Assembly (NCBI RefSeq): GCF_002135415.1
Contig: NZ_NEGJ01000005.1
Span: 62,001-126,000, forward strand
Source: Acinetobacter sp. ANC 3832
GTDB taxonomy: Bacteria; Pseudomonadota; Gammaproteobacteria; Pseudomonadales; Moraxellaceae
Direction: 5' to 3'
DNA length: 64,000 nt
The position numbers and the translations under genes are program-made. The notes beneath the pieces were generated by a model. It had not been told where the DNA came from, ran no database searches, and was given only the letters and a program-made list of their open reading frames with translations. Shown in pieces: positions 43,042 to 53,067 of the stretch. Numbering within the stretch: the stretch's first letter is position 1; each line of letters starts with the position of its first letter.

Positions 43042-46000
43042 TTAATCTTCTTCAGGCTCATTTAAGTCTGATTCATTTTCAGTTTGATCTATAATTGTTT
43101 CATCATCCACCAAAGTTTCAGAATCAATTGAAGCATCTGTAGTGACTACTTCTTCACCATCAATCACTTCAACGAATTCATCTTCCTCAACAGCTTCAAC
43201 CGCAACAACACCCACCAAGACTTCATCTTGACCTAAACGAATCAAGCGAACACCTTGTGCATTACGACCTGTCGTTGCAACTTCAGATGCACGAGTACGG
43301 ACTAAAGTACCACCATCTGAAATAAGCATCAGCTCTTTGCTTTCATCAATAGAAACAGCACCGACCAATTCACCGTTACGCTCAGATGTTTTAATTGCAA
43401 TTACACCTTTACCACCACGTTTCTTGGTTGGGAAGTCACCTACTGGCGTACGTTTACCATAACCATTGGCACATGCACACAGCACTTCGCCTGTTTCAGG
43501 TACCACCACCAATGAAACGATACGGCTAACAACATTCGTGTCAGAAGAATCTTCATCATCAGCATCTGTATCTACAACTTCAGCATCATCTTCAGAAGCT
43601 GTAACAGCTAAAGCAACACGCATACCGCGTACACCTTTAGCTGAACGTCCCATAGAACGTACATCTGTTTCTGCAAAACGAATCGCTTTACCTTCATTCG
43701 AGAACAACATAATTTGTTGCTCGCCATCAGTAATTGCTACACCGATTAATGTATCTTCTTCTTTCAACTCAATCGCACGTAAACCATTTGAACGAACATT
43801 ACTAAATTGTTCTAATTCAACACGTTTAATCGTACCTGAAGCTGTTGCCATAAAGACATAGAAGTTTTTACGAACACTTTCAACTTGTTGAGCAAATTCA
43901 TTGATGATTTCATCATCTAAATCAGTCGTAGAAAGTTCTACACCCAATTCTTTCAATTGCTTACGTAATGCATCAGAAATATCATCAGCGCCATCTTCAA
44001 GCTCTGCTAGTGCAGCTTCAAGTTCAGCAAAATGTGCATTAATCACTTCATTTTCTTGAAGTTTCACAGCATTGGCTTTAACAAATGCTTGGAAAGCTAC
44101 CAATCGATCTTTAAATTTCTTCGGTGCATCAATCACAGGAAGAATCGCTGTAATCGTTTCATCTGCATCTAAAGGAAGTAAGTTCACCATTGGGCGACCT
44201 TTTGCTCCACGAGATGCTTGTGGCACTTCATAGACTTTCAGACGATATACTTTACCGACATTGGTAAAGCAAAGAACTGTTGCATGGTTCGATGTCACAA
44301 TCAAATGTTGAATGTAATCATCTTCTTTCATTGATGTTGCAGACTTACCACGACCACCACGACGCTGTGCGGCATAATCTGACAATGGTTGAGTTTTTGC
44401 ATAACCTGTTTTAGAAACCGTCAGAACCATTTGTTCTTCTGGGATCAAATCTTCACGTGAAAAATCAATACGTGATTCAACAATCGATGTTTTACGTGCA
44501 TCACCATATTGTTGCAGAACCAATGCAAGCTCTTCACGAATCACATTCATCAACAATGTAAAGTCATTTAAAATGGCTGTAAGTTCAGCAATTTGACCTA
44601 AAATTTCAGAATATTCAGCATGTAACTTGTCTTGTTCAAGACCTGTTAAACGATGCAAACGAAGTTCAAGAATTGCGCCTACTTGCGTAGGTGAAAGACG
44701 GTAAATACCACCATCAAAACCATACGGTTTAGAGAGATCTTCACCATCAATAATTTCTGGACGTACAGAAACCGAACCCGCTTTTTCCAACAAAGCAACA
44801 ACGCCACCCGCAGCCCATTCGCCTGCTTGTAAACGCTCACGTGCTTCAGCAGGATTTGCAGAAGTTTTGATAGTTTCAATAATCGAATCAATATTCGCTA
44901 ATGCAACCGTTAAACCTTCTAAGATATGACCACGTTCACGCGCTTTGCGTAATTCGTACATGGTACGACGTGTCACAACTTCTTGGCGATGACGAATAAA
45001 TGCAGCAATAATATCTTTCAAATTCATTAATTTAGGCTGACCATTGTCTAGGCAAACCATATTGATGCTGAAAGAGTTTTCAAGTTGTGTATTTTGGAAT
45101 AGGTTATTGACAATCACTTCAGCGTTTTCGCCACGCTTTAAGTCAATTGCAATACGCATCCCATCTTTATCAGACTCATCACGAAGTTCTGAAATACCTT
45201 CAAGTTTCTTCTCTTTGACCAATTCAGCAATACGCTCAATTGTTCTCGCTTTGTTGACTTGATAAGGAATTTCAGTAAATACGATGGTGGTACGACCATT
45301 CTTCGGATCTTCTTCGAAGTGATATTTACCACGAATATGTAAACGACCTTTACCTGTGCGGTAAGCATCTACAATACCCGATTTACCATAAATGATACCG
45401 CCTGTAGGGAAATCTGGGCCAGAAATATGCTCCATCAATCCTTCAATGCTGATCTGTGGATTATTTGCATAAGCCAAACAAGCATTGACAACTTCGGTCA
45501 TGTTGTGTGGCGCCATATTGGTCGCCATACCAACGGCAATACCCGTCACACCATTAATCAATAAGTTTGGAATACGCGTTGGCATCACCTGAGGAATACG
45601 CTCAGAGCCATCGTAGTTGTCTTCCCACTCAACTGTATCTTTTTCAAGATCTGCCAGCATTTCGTGAGTCAATTTGCGCATACGGACTTCGGTATAACGC
45701 ATTGCTGCGGCACTGTCACCATCGACAGAACCGAAGTTACCTTGACCATCAACCAATTGATAACGCAAGCTAAAATCTTGAGCCATACGAACAATTGTTT
45801 CGTATACCGCAGAATCACCATGTGGGTGATATTTACCGATCACGTCACCGACAACACGAGCAGATTTTTTATACGCTTTGTTATAATCATTGCCCAATTC
45901 GTGCATCGCAAAAAGTACACGACGATGAACAGGTTTTAAACCATCTCTCACGTCTGGTAATGCACGAGATACAATAACACTCATGGCATAATCGAGATAT

Positions 46001-46053
46001 GAGCTTTTAAGTTCATCCTCAATGGCAATCGGTCTAATTTCCGATACGCTCAT
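43042..46053 (-). CDS. gyrA: DNA gyrase subunit A
   Basis: A 1003-aa type IIA topoisomerase subunit that, with GyrB, introduces negative supercoils. The catalytic tyrosine is Tyr120 ([10 protein letters not shown]). The quinolone region has Ser81 and Glu85 ([10 protein letters not shown]), the wild-type pair. The GyrA box appears as QRRGGRG near residue 561. It is about 125 residues longer than E. coli GyrA (875). Extra length lies in a helical insertion at about 635-728 between blades of the C-terminal pinwheel, an acidic loop (about 830-850), and an acidic tail. AAGGAG precedes the ATG. Confidence 0.96.
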   Translation of the reverse strand: MSVSEIRPIAIEDELKSSYLDYAMSVIVSRALPDVRDGLKPVHRRVLFAMHELGNDYNKAYKKSARVVGDVIGKYHPHGDSAVYETIVRMAQDFSLRYQLVDGQGNFGSVDGDSAAAMRYTEVRMRKLTHEMLADLEKDTVEWEDNYDGSERIPQVMPTRIPNLLINGVTGIAVGMATNMAPHNMTEVVNACLAYANNPQISIEGLMEHISGPDFPTGGIIYGKSGIVDAYRTGKGRLHIRGKYHFEEDPKNGRTTIVFTEIPYQVNKARTIERIAELVKEKKLEGISELRDESDKDGMRIAIDLKRGENAEVIVNNLFQNTQLENSFSINMVCLDNGQPKLMNLKDIIAAFIRHRQEVVTRRTMYELRKARERGHILEGLTVALANIDSIIETIKTSANPAEARERLQAGEWAAGGVVALLEKAGSVSVRPEIIDGEDLSKPYGFDGGIYRLSPTQVGAILELRLHRLTGLEQDKLHAEYSEILGQIAELTAILNDFTLLMNVIREELALVLQQYGDARKTSIVESRIDFSREDLIPEEQMVLTVSKTGYAKTQPLSDYAAQRRGGRGKSATSMKEDDYIQHLIVTSNHATVLCFTNVGKVYRLKVYEVPQASRGAKGRPMVNLLPLDADETITAILPVIDAPKKFKDRLVAFQAFVKANAVKLQENEVINAHFAELEAALAELEDGADDISDALRKQLKELGVELSTTDLDDEIINEFAQQVESVRKNFYVFMATASGTIKRVELEQFSNVRSNGLRAIELKEEDTLIGVAITDGEQQIMLFSNEGKAIRFAETDVRSMGRSAKGVRGMRVALAVTASEDDAEVVDTDADDEDSSDTNVVSRIVSLVVVPETGEVLCACANGYGKRTPVGDFPTKKRGGKGVIAIKTSERNGELVGAVSIDESKELMLISDGGTLVRTRASEVATTGRNAQGVRLIRLGQDEVLVGVVAVEAVEEDEFVEVIDGEEVVTTDASIDSETLVDDETIIDQTENESDLNEPEED

Positions 46054-46068
46054 GCATACTCCTTATAA

Positions 46069-46088
46069 CAAGCAATGTGGCTTGCTTG
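46069..46088 (-). other. Hairpin in the gyrA leader
   Basis: CAAGCAA and TTGCTTG pair around a 6-nt loop, a few bases upstream of the AAGGAG of gyrA. It may affect ribosome access; role unproven. Confidence 0.35.
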
Positions 46089-46158
46089 ATTTATATAATC
46101 GATCTTGCAAAAAAATTAGCTCAAAATGACTGAGCTAAAATCTAAAATACAGCCGTAA

Positions 46159-46167
46159 ATTATAGCA
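46159..46167 (-). promoter_or_regulatory. Probable extended -10 promoter of gyrA
   Basis: On the minus strand TGCTATAAT is a perfect extended -10 element, about 105 bp before the gyrA ATG. No good -35 is visible, which extended -10 promoters do not need. Confidence 0.55.
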
Positions 46168-46629
46168 TAAAACAACTCAATTTTGTGTTTTATCCATCAG
46201 CTTAATCTTGTTAATTTTCTACAATTTAATGATTATTTTTCACACATATTTTAAATTTTAAATAACACATGATTTAGGTCGCATCATTTTAAATAAGATC
46301 ATCAATCCAGCAATGAAATGAATAAAATAAGCACCTAAAGTTTAGTCTTAGATCGCTTATAAAAGTTAGCATATTCGATCATTTACTAATGAAAAATTTA
46401 CTTGAAGAAATCATTGATTTGACATTAACAAGTCTCTTGCATCAGTCAGCTTTTAATCAACAGTCATTTTATAATGAATATCCTCCTCTCCTTTTAAAGA
46501 AGAGGATTATTTTACGATCTCCCCTCTTCCTAATCTTCCCCCAGAAAGACAAGGGACATTTAATATTAATCAAATGTCATTTCCACTTATACAATTTTGG
46601 ACTGATACCTCGAGTAAAATTCCCTTCCA
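46168..46629. other. Gene-free stretch upstream of gyrA with repeat-like part
   Basis: Between the gyrA promoter and the zinc-ribbon gene. The part at about 46480-46560 is rich in CCTCTCC, AGAGGA and CCCCTCTTCC blocks with poor inverted repeats, similar to the spacer after ahcY. Both may be decayed copies of one intergenic repeat. An 84-codon plus-strand frame here is rejected as spurious. Confidence 0.4.
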
Positions 46630-47499
46630 CTAATTTGCAGTAAAGGGGTCTTTCTCTAAATATTGACATCCTTTAAATATTGGATCTTTCACGCCAATAC
46701 TATAACAATCCCATTTCACCATTTTATTTCGATCTATTTGAGGAAATGAATAGATTCTTTTATCAGGATCTAACTTAAATTTACCAATAATAGTGCCATC
46801 TTTTATTTCAATATCATCATAAACATAGTCGCTATAAACACTGTCTTCAAATTTTTCGACATCATGAATAGTTTTAGGCATGATCTTTTTTTCAGCATAA
46901 TATTTTTGAATAATGGCTTGGAACGACTGTATATCCATATAACGTGGTTGAACAACCTCAGCGATATTTGTATAACCTGTTGAACCTACAGCATCCACGG
47001 CTGTCGCTTCAGCATAAGCGGTTGTCTCTGCCGATTCAGCTTCATCCTTATTTTCTCCTGCAGCGACTGCGGCAGATCGTTGATGTTGCTTAAATTGATA
47101 AACAATTTCTGGAATAATCGCACGTGTAAAAACACCGATTATAGTAGGTCCAAATATAAATACTGCAATAATGATCCAGACCCATTTTAGACTTTTCTTT
47201 TTAGGCTGTTTATCAAATGTTTTTTTAGCCTGATCTTGCCAATTTTTTAATAAAATATGAGCTTTGCCCTGAATAGAACCATCTTTACTATTCGCTTGAG
47301 TGGTCATTGTTGGTTTGCTTTTTTGATGTTTATTTTGCTCACTATGCTTTTGAACAACGCCCTCTCTTCTGACAGAAGATTCTACATTTTGAATACTCGT
47401 AGAATTATTGATCACTGACCTATGTGTTAATCGAGCACTACATATTCCACACTTAACGGCTTCATTAATATTTTCAGTATTACATTTTTGACATTTCAT
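46630..47499 (-). CDS. Zinc-ribbon, membrane-anchored pilin-like protein A
   Basis: The start at 47499 (MKCQKC) is chosen by analogy with the upstream paralogue; earlier in-frame Mets exist. About 289 aa: zinc ribbon with Cys3, Cys6, Cys17 and Cys20, a basic, polar linker, one membrane segment (about 101-125, WVWIIIAVFIFGPTIIGVF), then RAIIPEIVYQFKQHQRSAA, which looks like the start of a pilin helix. An Ala/Glu-rich spacer leads to a globular domain ending WDCYSIGVKD..FKGCQ, like the W-C..C disulfide end of type IV pilins. Not a canonical pilin: no prepilin leader. Function unknown. Confidence 0.7.
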   Translation of the reverse strand: MKCQKCNTENINEAVKCGICSARLTHRSVINNSTSIQNVESSVRREGVVQKHSEQNKHQKSKPTMTTQANSKDGSIQGKAHILLKNWQDQAKKTFDKQPKKKSLKWVWIIIAVFIFGPTIIGVFTRAIIPEIVYQFKQHQRSAAVAAGENKDEAESAETTAYAEATAVDAVGSTGYTNIAEVVQPRYMDIQSFQAIIQKYYAEKKIMPKTIHDVEKFEDSVYSDYVYDDIEIKDGTIIGKFKLDPDKRIYSFPQIDRNKMVKWDCYSIGVKDPIFKGCQYLEKDPFTAN

Positions 47500-47608
47500 A
47501 CCAATGCTCATTTTTTTATATATCATTTGAATTGCTTATAACACACTCGCATACTCAATTTAATTTTTAAAACTTAAACCACTGATTTTATATCGCTTTT
47601 AAAAGTAC

Positions 47609-48319
47609 CTATTCTTTCAAAATTGCACCTTGATCAATAGAAATATTGTTTTGTGGAATATCATTAGCGATTGAAACCTCAATACATCCAGTAGAAATTT
47701 GACTTAAATCAATACCTGATAAATAACAATCCCAATGTAATTTTTGATTTACGACAAAAGGTACGAGATACATTTTGATGTTTCTTGAGGGGTTTATTAC
47801 TGTGACCAGATATCCATTTTCTTGCATCTTGATCGTGGGATACAAGTCCAAATTTATGCCTTTCAAGGCACTTAAACTTTTAGGGTAATACCCCGTCTCT
47901 GTATCAAAAACTTGAACCCGATCCTGAATATCCTTTAGCTTCGCTTTAGTTTTCATTACTAAATCGAGGTCAACTTTGAGCTGAACTTGTTCTTGAGGAG
48001 AAACCTTTTGATGAGCCATTATTCTATCTCTTTGCCATTGTTGGATATAAGGCATCGCAATATAAAGCCCCAATGTAATAATCAAAGGAATAAGGGCAAA
48101 ACACACAAATGAGCCGACAATAATCCAAAGCTTGAAACCTTTTGGCTTAATCAGATGTTGAATGAATTGAATCAGCCATGATTTGAATCCAAATTGTGCT
48201 GATCTCTGCTGATTTTGTGCTTGAATCTTTTGCATTGGCAGTATTTTCAACTTACTGCCACAATTCGAGCAGCTAACAGCTTCTTTTATATTTTCATTTC
48301 CGCATTTTTGACATTTCAT
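47609..48319 (-). CDS. Zinc-ribbon, membrane-anchored pilin-like protein B
   Basis: A 236-aa paralogue of the next gene, also starting MKCQKC. The zinc ribbon uses Cys3, Cys6, Cys17 and Cys20. A membrane segment follows at about 60-85 (LWIIVGSFVCFALIPLIITL), then IAMPYIQQWQRDRIMAHQKVS, resembling the P-Y/Q pilin helix. The C-terminal domain carries ETGYYPKSLSALKG, as in pseudopilins, and ends HWDCYLSGID..STGC. It lies 109 bp upstream of the other copy on the same strand. The two are probably an operon. Function unknown. Confidence 0.68.
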   Translation of the reverse strand: MKCQKCGNENIKEAVSCSNCGSKLKILPMQKIQAQNQQRSAQFGFKSWLIQFIQHLIKPKGFKLWIIVGSFVCFALIPLIITLGLYIAMPYIQQWQRDRIMAHQKVSPQEQVQLKVDLDLVMKTKAKLKDIQDRVQVFDTETGYYPKSLSALKGINLDLYPTIKMQENGYLVTVINPSRNIKMYLVPFVVNQKLHWDCYLSGIDLSQISTGCIEVSIANDIPQNNISIDQGAILKE

Positions 48320-48474
48320 TGTTCTAATCTTTTAATTTTAAATACACACCTAAGTGATTAAATCTCTTTCACATCAATATTCACAAATTATTTATTTTTC
48401 ATCTTAAAGAAAATTTTTAGAGGCAATATGCAAAATATCGGTACTTGTCCTTTTATATTCATTATTTTTATCAT

Positions 48475-48506
48475 AAAAAAATGCCCCTATACAGGAGCAT
48501 TTTTTA
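48475..48506 (-). terminator. Intrinsic terminator of etfBA
   Basis: On the minus strand ATGCTCC and GGGGCAT pair (one G-U) around TGTATA, followed by seven T, about 20 bp after the etfA stop. Confidence 0.85.
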
Positions 48507-48522
48507 AAATTTTGCTACAGAA

Positions 48523-49455
48523 TTAAAGTTTAGAAACCAATTCTGGAACAACTGTATTCAAATCACCCACTAACCAGTAGTCAGCTACAGCATTGATTGG
48601 TGCTTCTTCATCTTTGTTGATCGCAACGATCACTTTAGAATCTTTCATACCAGCCAAATGCTGAATGGCACCAGAAATACCAACAGCGATATATAGGTCA
48701 GGTGCAACAATTTTACCTGTTTGACCAACTTGCATATCGTTAGGAACGAAACCAGCATCTACCGCAGCACGTGAAGCACCTTGAGCAGCACCAAGCTTAT
48801 CAGCAAGTGGATCAAGTACTTTATGGTAGTTTTCACCTGAACCTACACCACGACCACCAGATACAACAATACGTGCAGCTGTTAATTCAGGGCGTTCAGA
48901 TTTAACGATTTCTTCAGAAATAAACTTAGAAATAGCAGCATCTTTAACTTCAGCAACCGCTTCAACAGTTGCAGAGCCACCTTCGGCAGCAACTGGATCA
49001 AATGCAGTACCACGAACAGTCGCAACAACGATTGATTCCTCAGACTGAACAGTTGCAATTGCATTACCTGCATAAATCGGACGTTTGAAAGTTTTAGGGC
49101 CTTCAACAGCGATAATGTCAGTAATCATGCTTACGTCTAAAAGTGCAGCAGCACGTGGCAAAATGTTTTTACCATTTGACGTAGAAGCACCAAGAATATG
49201 CGTATAACCTTTTGCTAAATCAGCAATAAGGCCCGCTACATTTTCAGCCAATTGCTGTGCATATACTGCATTATCAGCAAGTAAAACTTTGCTCACACCA
49301 GCCACTTTAGCAGCAGCATCAGCTACAGCTTGTGCACCAGAACCAGCAACTAATATTGTGATGTCGCCACCAATTTTTTGAGCTGCAGCAACAACGTTTA
49401 AAGTTGCACCGTTAAGTGTCTTATTGTCGTGCTCAGCGAGAACTAAAATACTCAT
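48523..49455 (-). CDS. etfA: Electron transfer flavoprotein alpha subunit
   Basis: A 310-aa subunit that with EtfB carries electrons from acyl-CoA and other dehydrogenases to ETF-ubiquinone oxidoreductase. The C-terminal FAD domain has the signature VSGGRGVGSGENYHKVLDPLADKLGAAQGASRAAVDAGFV (conserved arginines and serines), GQTGKIVAPDLYIAVGISGAIQHLAG and INKDEEAPI. The N-terminal Rossmann-like domain starts ILVLAEHDNKTL. Caggaa upstream is the ribosome-binding site. It follows etfB by 18 bp. Confidence 0.96.
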   Translation of the reverse strand: MSILVLAEHDNKTLNGATLNVVAAAQKIGGDITILVAGSGAQAVADAAAKVAGVSKVLLADNAVYAQQLAENVAGLIADLAKGYTHILGASTSNGKNILPRAAALLDVSMITDIIAVEGPKTFKRPIYAGNAIATVQSEESIVVATVRGTAFDPVAAEGGSATVEAVAEVKDAAISKFISEEIVKSERPELTAARIVVSGGRGVGSGENYHKVLDPLADKLGAAQGASRAAVDAGFVPNDMQVGQTGKIVAPDLYIAVGISGAIQHLAGMKDSKVIVAINKDEEAPINAVADYWLVGDLNTVVPELVSKL

Positions 49456-49473
49456 GATTTATATTCCTGCTTA

Positions 49474-50226
49474 TTAGATCACTTTAGCTTCATTTTTAAG
49501 TTTGTCGACTAACTCATCAACAGACTTCACTTGTACACCAGCTTTACGTTCAGCAGGTGGCTCAACCTTCACTGTTTTCAGTTTAGTTGTCGTCGTTACA
49601 CCAAAATCTGCAGGAGTTTTAGTATCAAGCGGTTTTTTACGAGCTTTCATGATGTTAGGCAATGCAGCATAACGTGGTTCATTCAAACGTAAATCAGTAG
49701 TAATGATTGCAGGCGTGTTTAATTCAACAGTTTGCAAACCACCATCAACTTCACGAGTTACTTGAACTTTGTCACCAGTAACATTTACAACAGAAGCAAA
49801 TGTACCTTGACCAGCGCCAAGTAAAGCACCGAGCATCTGACCAACTTGGTTAGAATCATCATCAATTGCTTGTTTACCTAAAAGGATCAGTTGTGGTTGT
49901 TCTTGTTCAACAATCCCTTTTAAGATTTTAGCAACTTCTAAAGCACCCAGTTGATTATCATCAGCTTCAACCAAAATACCGCGGTCTGCACCAAGCGCCA
50001 TTGCAGAACGAATTTGTTCTTGGGCTTCTTTAGGACCAATAGAAACAACAACGATTTCTGAAACAGTTCCTTTTTCTTTTAAGCGAACCGCTTCTTCCAC
50101 TGCGATTTCATCGAATGGGTTAATTGACATCTTAACGTTAGTAAGGTCTACCCCACTATTGTCCGGTTTAACGCGAACTTTAACGTTGGCATCAACCACA
50201 CGTTTTACAGCAACAAGAGCCTTCAT
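49474..50226 (-). CDS. etfB: Electron transfer flavoprotein beta subunit
   Basis: A 250-aa subunit binding AMP structurally. Signature: [19 protein letters not shown], then [25 protein letters not shown], and [45 protein letters not shown], which contains the ETF beta recognition loop that docks dehydrogenases. GAGGATTAC precedes the ATG. It is first in the etfBA operon. FadE at 5.7 kb is a likely electron donor. Confidence 0.96.
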   Translation of the reverse strand: MKALVAVKRVVDANVKVRVKPDNSGVDLTNVKMSINPFDEIAVEEAVRLKEKGTVSEIVVVSIGPKEAQEQIRSAMALGADRGILVEADDNQLGALEVAKILKGIVEQEQPQLILLGKQAIDDDSNQVGQMLGALLGAGQGTFASVVNVTGDKVQVTREVDGGLQTVELNTPAIITTDLRLNEPRYAALPNIMKARKKPLDTKTPADFGVTTTTKLKTVKVEPPAERKAGVQVKSVDELVDKLKNEAKVI

Positions 50227-50849
50227 GTAATCCTCGGCTGTTTTAGCAAAAGTAAATGTTGAGAAGCATTATGATAACGCTTCATTTAAAATTTTTAGGT
50301 GCCCTATCTTGCAATGTGTTTGGCATTTCGGTCAAGTCACAATTCAAAAAAGAGTGGTAAAAAAGCATAAAAATCGTTGAACGGACAGTTCATTAAAAAA
50401 ATGTAACATTAGTCTTAGATAAAATAAACCAGTATTTAGTTAATTTTTAAGCTTTGATTTATATTATTTTTTTAACTTATTAAGTGTATCAAAACTTCTT
50501 ATTTAAGACTTAAAATAAATAACTAGAATATTCTTAATCAAGCAATTGTTTAACGAGATAAAAATATTTAAAATTGTCAATTAAGATAAAATCAACTTAA
50601 TTTGATGGTGTATTTGCTCTATTTTGTATATTTAGAATATCTTTTGATACGTATCGTAACGATTTAATATGACATCTTAAATAAAAATTCAATTTATTGC
50701 CCGTAATAATGAATATAAATGATAAAAATTGCTTTGCTATAAACAGCTATACTTTATATTCAGAAGCAAACCCTTGCATTGATAAAAATTCGCAATATTC
50801 TAATATAGTAATCACTCAACATTTTCTTTTGAAATGGGTAATTGAATAC
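50227..50849. other. AT-rich divergent spacer, about 620 bp
   Basis: It separates etfB from the acetyltransferase. A perfect 10-bp palindrome GATACGTATC is at 50646-50655. No promoter pair is certain. The open frame of the acetyltransferase extends into it but without similarity. Confidence 0.4.
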
Positions 50850-51392
50850 ATGCGAAATGCCGAACTAGAAACATCTCGCCTAAAATTAAGACAATGGAAA
50901 GACAGTGATTACCTTGATTTTGCGCTTATGAATGCTGATCAAGAAGTGATGCGTTATTTTCCAAAACTTTTAAATACGGCAGAAAGTAATCTTTTAGCTG
51001 TTAAATTTAAAACTATCATTACAGAAAATGGTTGGGGATTTTGGGCTGTAGAATTAAAGGATACCCACCAATTCATCGGTTTTGTCGGACTTCATGCACA
51101 ACCCTCACAATTCACTTTTTCACCATGTGTAGAAATTGGTTGGCGTTTAGCCAAAGATTTTTGGCATCAAGGCTATGCCACTGAAGCAGCACAAGCTTGT
51201 TTAAAATTTGCTTTTCAAGAATTGAAATTAGATGAAGTCGTATCATTCACCGCAGTACAAAATCAACAGTCAGCTCAAGTCATGCAACGCTTAGGTATGC
51301 AAGCCATGCAAGAATTTAATCATCCTGCATTAAATCAAGACGATCCATTAGCACGGCATATCTTGTATCACATTAAAAATCATCATTTTTAA
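50850..51392 (+). CDS. GNAT-family N-acetyltransferase (RimJ/RimL type)
   Basis: A 180-aa protein starting MRNAELETSRLKLRQWKDSD, the usual opening of the Acetyltransf_3 group (RimJ/RimL-like); a 231-codon frame from 50697 has no similarity upstream. The acetyl-CoA motif is GWRLAKDFWHQGYATEA, and the segments FWAVELKDTHQFIGFVGL and EVVSFTAVQNQQSAQVMQRLGM are typical. The acceptor could be a protein N-terminus or a small molecule. Monocistronic. Confidence 0.85.
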   Translation: MRNAELETSRLKLRQWKDSDYLDFALMNADQEVMRYFPKLLNTAESNLLAVKFKTIITENGWGFWAVELKDTHQFIGFVGLHAQPSQFTFSPCVEIGWRLAKDFWHQGYATEAAQACLKFAFQELKLDEVVSFTAVQNQQSAQVMQRLGMQAMQEFNHPALNQDDPLARHILYHIKNHHF

Positions 51393-51490
51393 AATAAACA
51401 TCTTCGCAGGATATTAATACCTTTTTATTTACTCGCCTAACTAAGGGACAATAAAAATACTGTACGAAAGAGCTTTTAGAAACGATCTAT

Positions 51491-51871
51491 TTAATCTGTA
51501 TGACTTTCTAAATGCTCTAAAAAATCACGATGAATATGACTCAAGTCAATTAAGTCATACTGTTCTAAATTAAAAATTCGCCAAATTTGAAAGAAATCCT
51601 CTTTCAAATCTACATGCTGTGATGGTTTTTGACTAGGTTGCCATTGCTGGTCAGAAATCCATAAATAGATTTGTTGTGTATCGCCATGAACTGCTTGTAC
51701 TTTCCCTTCAGAATTTACCCCAATCACTTGTGCATTTTCAGGTAATGAAGCCTCAATCTTCGGTAAGCTCAATTCGACAAAATGTTTAATTTGACGTAAT
51801 CCATAACCACGGAAAATATCTTTTTGTGGTTCAGAAAGTTGCAGATATTTCTGCTCAAGTTCAGGAATCAT
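51491..51871 (-). CDS. Hypothetical protein, 126 aa
   Basis: Function not recognised. The start at 51871 (MIPELEQKYLQL) is preferred over eight codons upstream because it has a more suitable upstream sequence, though weak. Soluble, without signal peptide or cysteines. It has a helical first third (PQKDIFRGYGLRQIKHFVELSLPKIEASL), a strand pair (AQVIGVNSEGKVQAVHGDTQQIYLWIS) and a helical end (DLIDLSHIHRDFLEHLESH). Probably a conserved genus-level protein. Confidence 0.62.
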   Translation of the reverse strand: MIPELEQKYLQLSEPQKDIFRGYGLRQIKHFVELSLPKIEASLPENAQVIGVNSEGKVQAVHGDTQQIYLWISDQQWQPSQKPSQHVDLKEDFFQIWRIFNLEQYDLIDLSHIHRDFLEHLESHTD

Positions 51872-52114
51872 TGCTTTTACCCAATATATTTGCAATCAAA
51901 TTTCAATATCACGATGCCAAGTCCATCATTTTTAAAGACCTAACTGATGTTTAAAACATATACAGTAGCCAACATATAAAAACAATTATCCTTTTGATGG
52001 TTTTCTCAAGACTACATGTCATAAAAATAATGCGATTTAAAATTTATATTTATGAATCAAATGATTAACAAAATAATAAGAACCATCATTTCCTAAATAA
52101 ATTTTGGATATATC

Positions 52115-53038
52115 TTAATCTTTATTTTTAACCGCTCTGGGATGTGCCTGATCGTAAACTTTTGCAAGTTGATCAAAATCAATATGAGTATAAATTTGAG
52201 TAGTGGTTAAATTACTGTGCCCCAACATCTCTTGTACCGCACGTAAATCACGACTGTTCGACAGCATATGACTTGCAAAACAATGCCGAAGTAGATGTGG
52301 ATGCAAATCCACATTGACCCCTGCTCGCTGAGCTTGATATTTCACACGATTTTCAATCTGACGGGGTGTAATTGAATTGCCACGTTGGGTAATAAATACC
52401 GAAGACTCCGCACTCAATACACCTTGCCAAATTCGATAGACTTTCAACCATTCAATCAAACTGTCTTTTGCTTTAGAGCCAAAAGGCACAATACGAGTTT
52501 TATTACCTTTACCTGTAATCCTTAAAAGATGCCGACCAAAATCAATATCACGTATCTTCAAGCCTTGAATTTCAGCTAAACGTAGTCCACTCGAATAAAG
52601 TAACTCTAAGATTGCTTTATCTCTCAACCAAAGCTGATTTTCATTTGGTTTTTCAGGTGAAATTTGATCTAAAATTTGGTTAACTGTTTCAATATCAATC
52701 ATGCCGGGTAAAGGTCTAGGCTGTCTTTTCAGTTGCATATCATCGGCAGGATTCATTGCGAGATAATTGCCCTGTTCCGCCCATTTCATAAATTGTCGAA
52801 TAGACGTGAGGTGACGTTGTAAACTACTGGATACCAATTGATCTTTTTCTACTTTTTGTGCTAAATACTCCCGTAAATCGGAAGCTTCAACTTGTTTCAA
52901 TTCTATTTTTTTCTCATAACAAAAATCAATAAAACCTGAGACATCTCTAAAATAAGCATCTAAAGTATGTTCTGATTGATTTTGAATTTCGCGTTCCTTT
53001 AACCACATTGAGAGCAATTGCATTGCACCATATTGCAT
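52115..53038 (-). CDS. xerC: Tyrosine recombinase XerC
   Basis: A 307-aa site-specific recombinase that with XerD resolves chromosome dimers at dif. Catalytic residues: Arg in SSGLRLAEIQGL (about 150), the HxxR in HPHLLRHCFASHM (about 247-250), His in LGHSNLTTTQIYTHID, and Tyr283. AGGAG precedes the ATG. It follows sseB by 29 bp. In many gammaproteobacteria xerC follows dapF, with a DUF484 gene between; here sseB and another gene stand between. Confidence 0.95.
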   Translation of the reverse strand: MQYGAMQLLSMWLKEREIQNQSEHTLDAYFRDVSGFIDFCYEKKIELKQVEASDLREYLAQKVEKDQLVSSSLQRHLTSIRQFMKWAEQGNYLAMNPADDMQLKRQPRPLPGMIDIETVNQILDQISPEKPNENQLWLRDKAILELLYSSGLRLAEIQGLKIRDIDFGRHLLRITGKGNKTRIVPFGSKAKDSLIEWLKVYRIWQGVLSAESSVFITQRGNSITPRQIENRVKYQAQRAGVNVDLHPHLLRHCFASHMLSNSRDLRAVQEMLGHSNLTTTQIYTHIDFDQLAKVYDQAHPRAVKNKD

Positions 53039-53067
53039 TTAACTCTCCTATTTCTCATTACTCAACA

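Noticed and set aside
43466..43861. A 131-codon open frame antisense to gyrA
   Set aside because: It is Ser/Thr-rich low-complexity sequence made by the complement of acidic GyrA codons.
46389..46643. An 84-codon plus-strand open frame between gyrA and the zinc-ribbon gene
   Set aside because: It runs through CCTCTCC-type repeat DNA, overlaps the end of the zinc-ribbon gene, and has no ribosome-binding site or protein-like composition.
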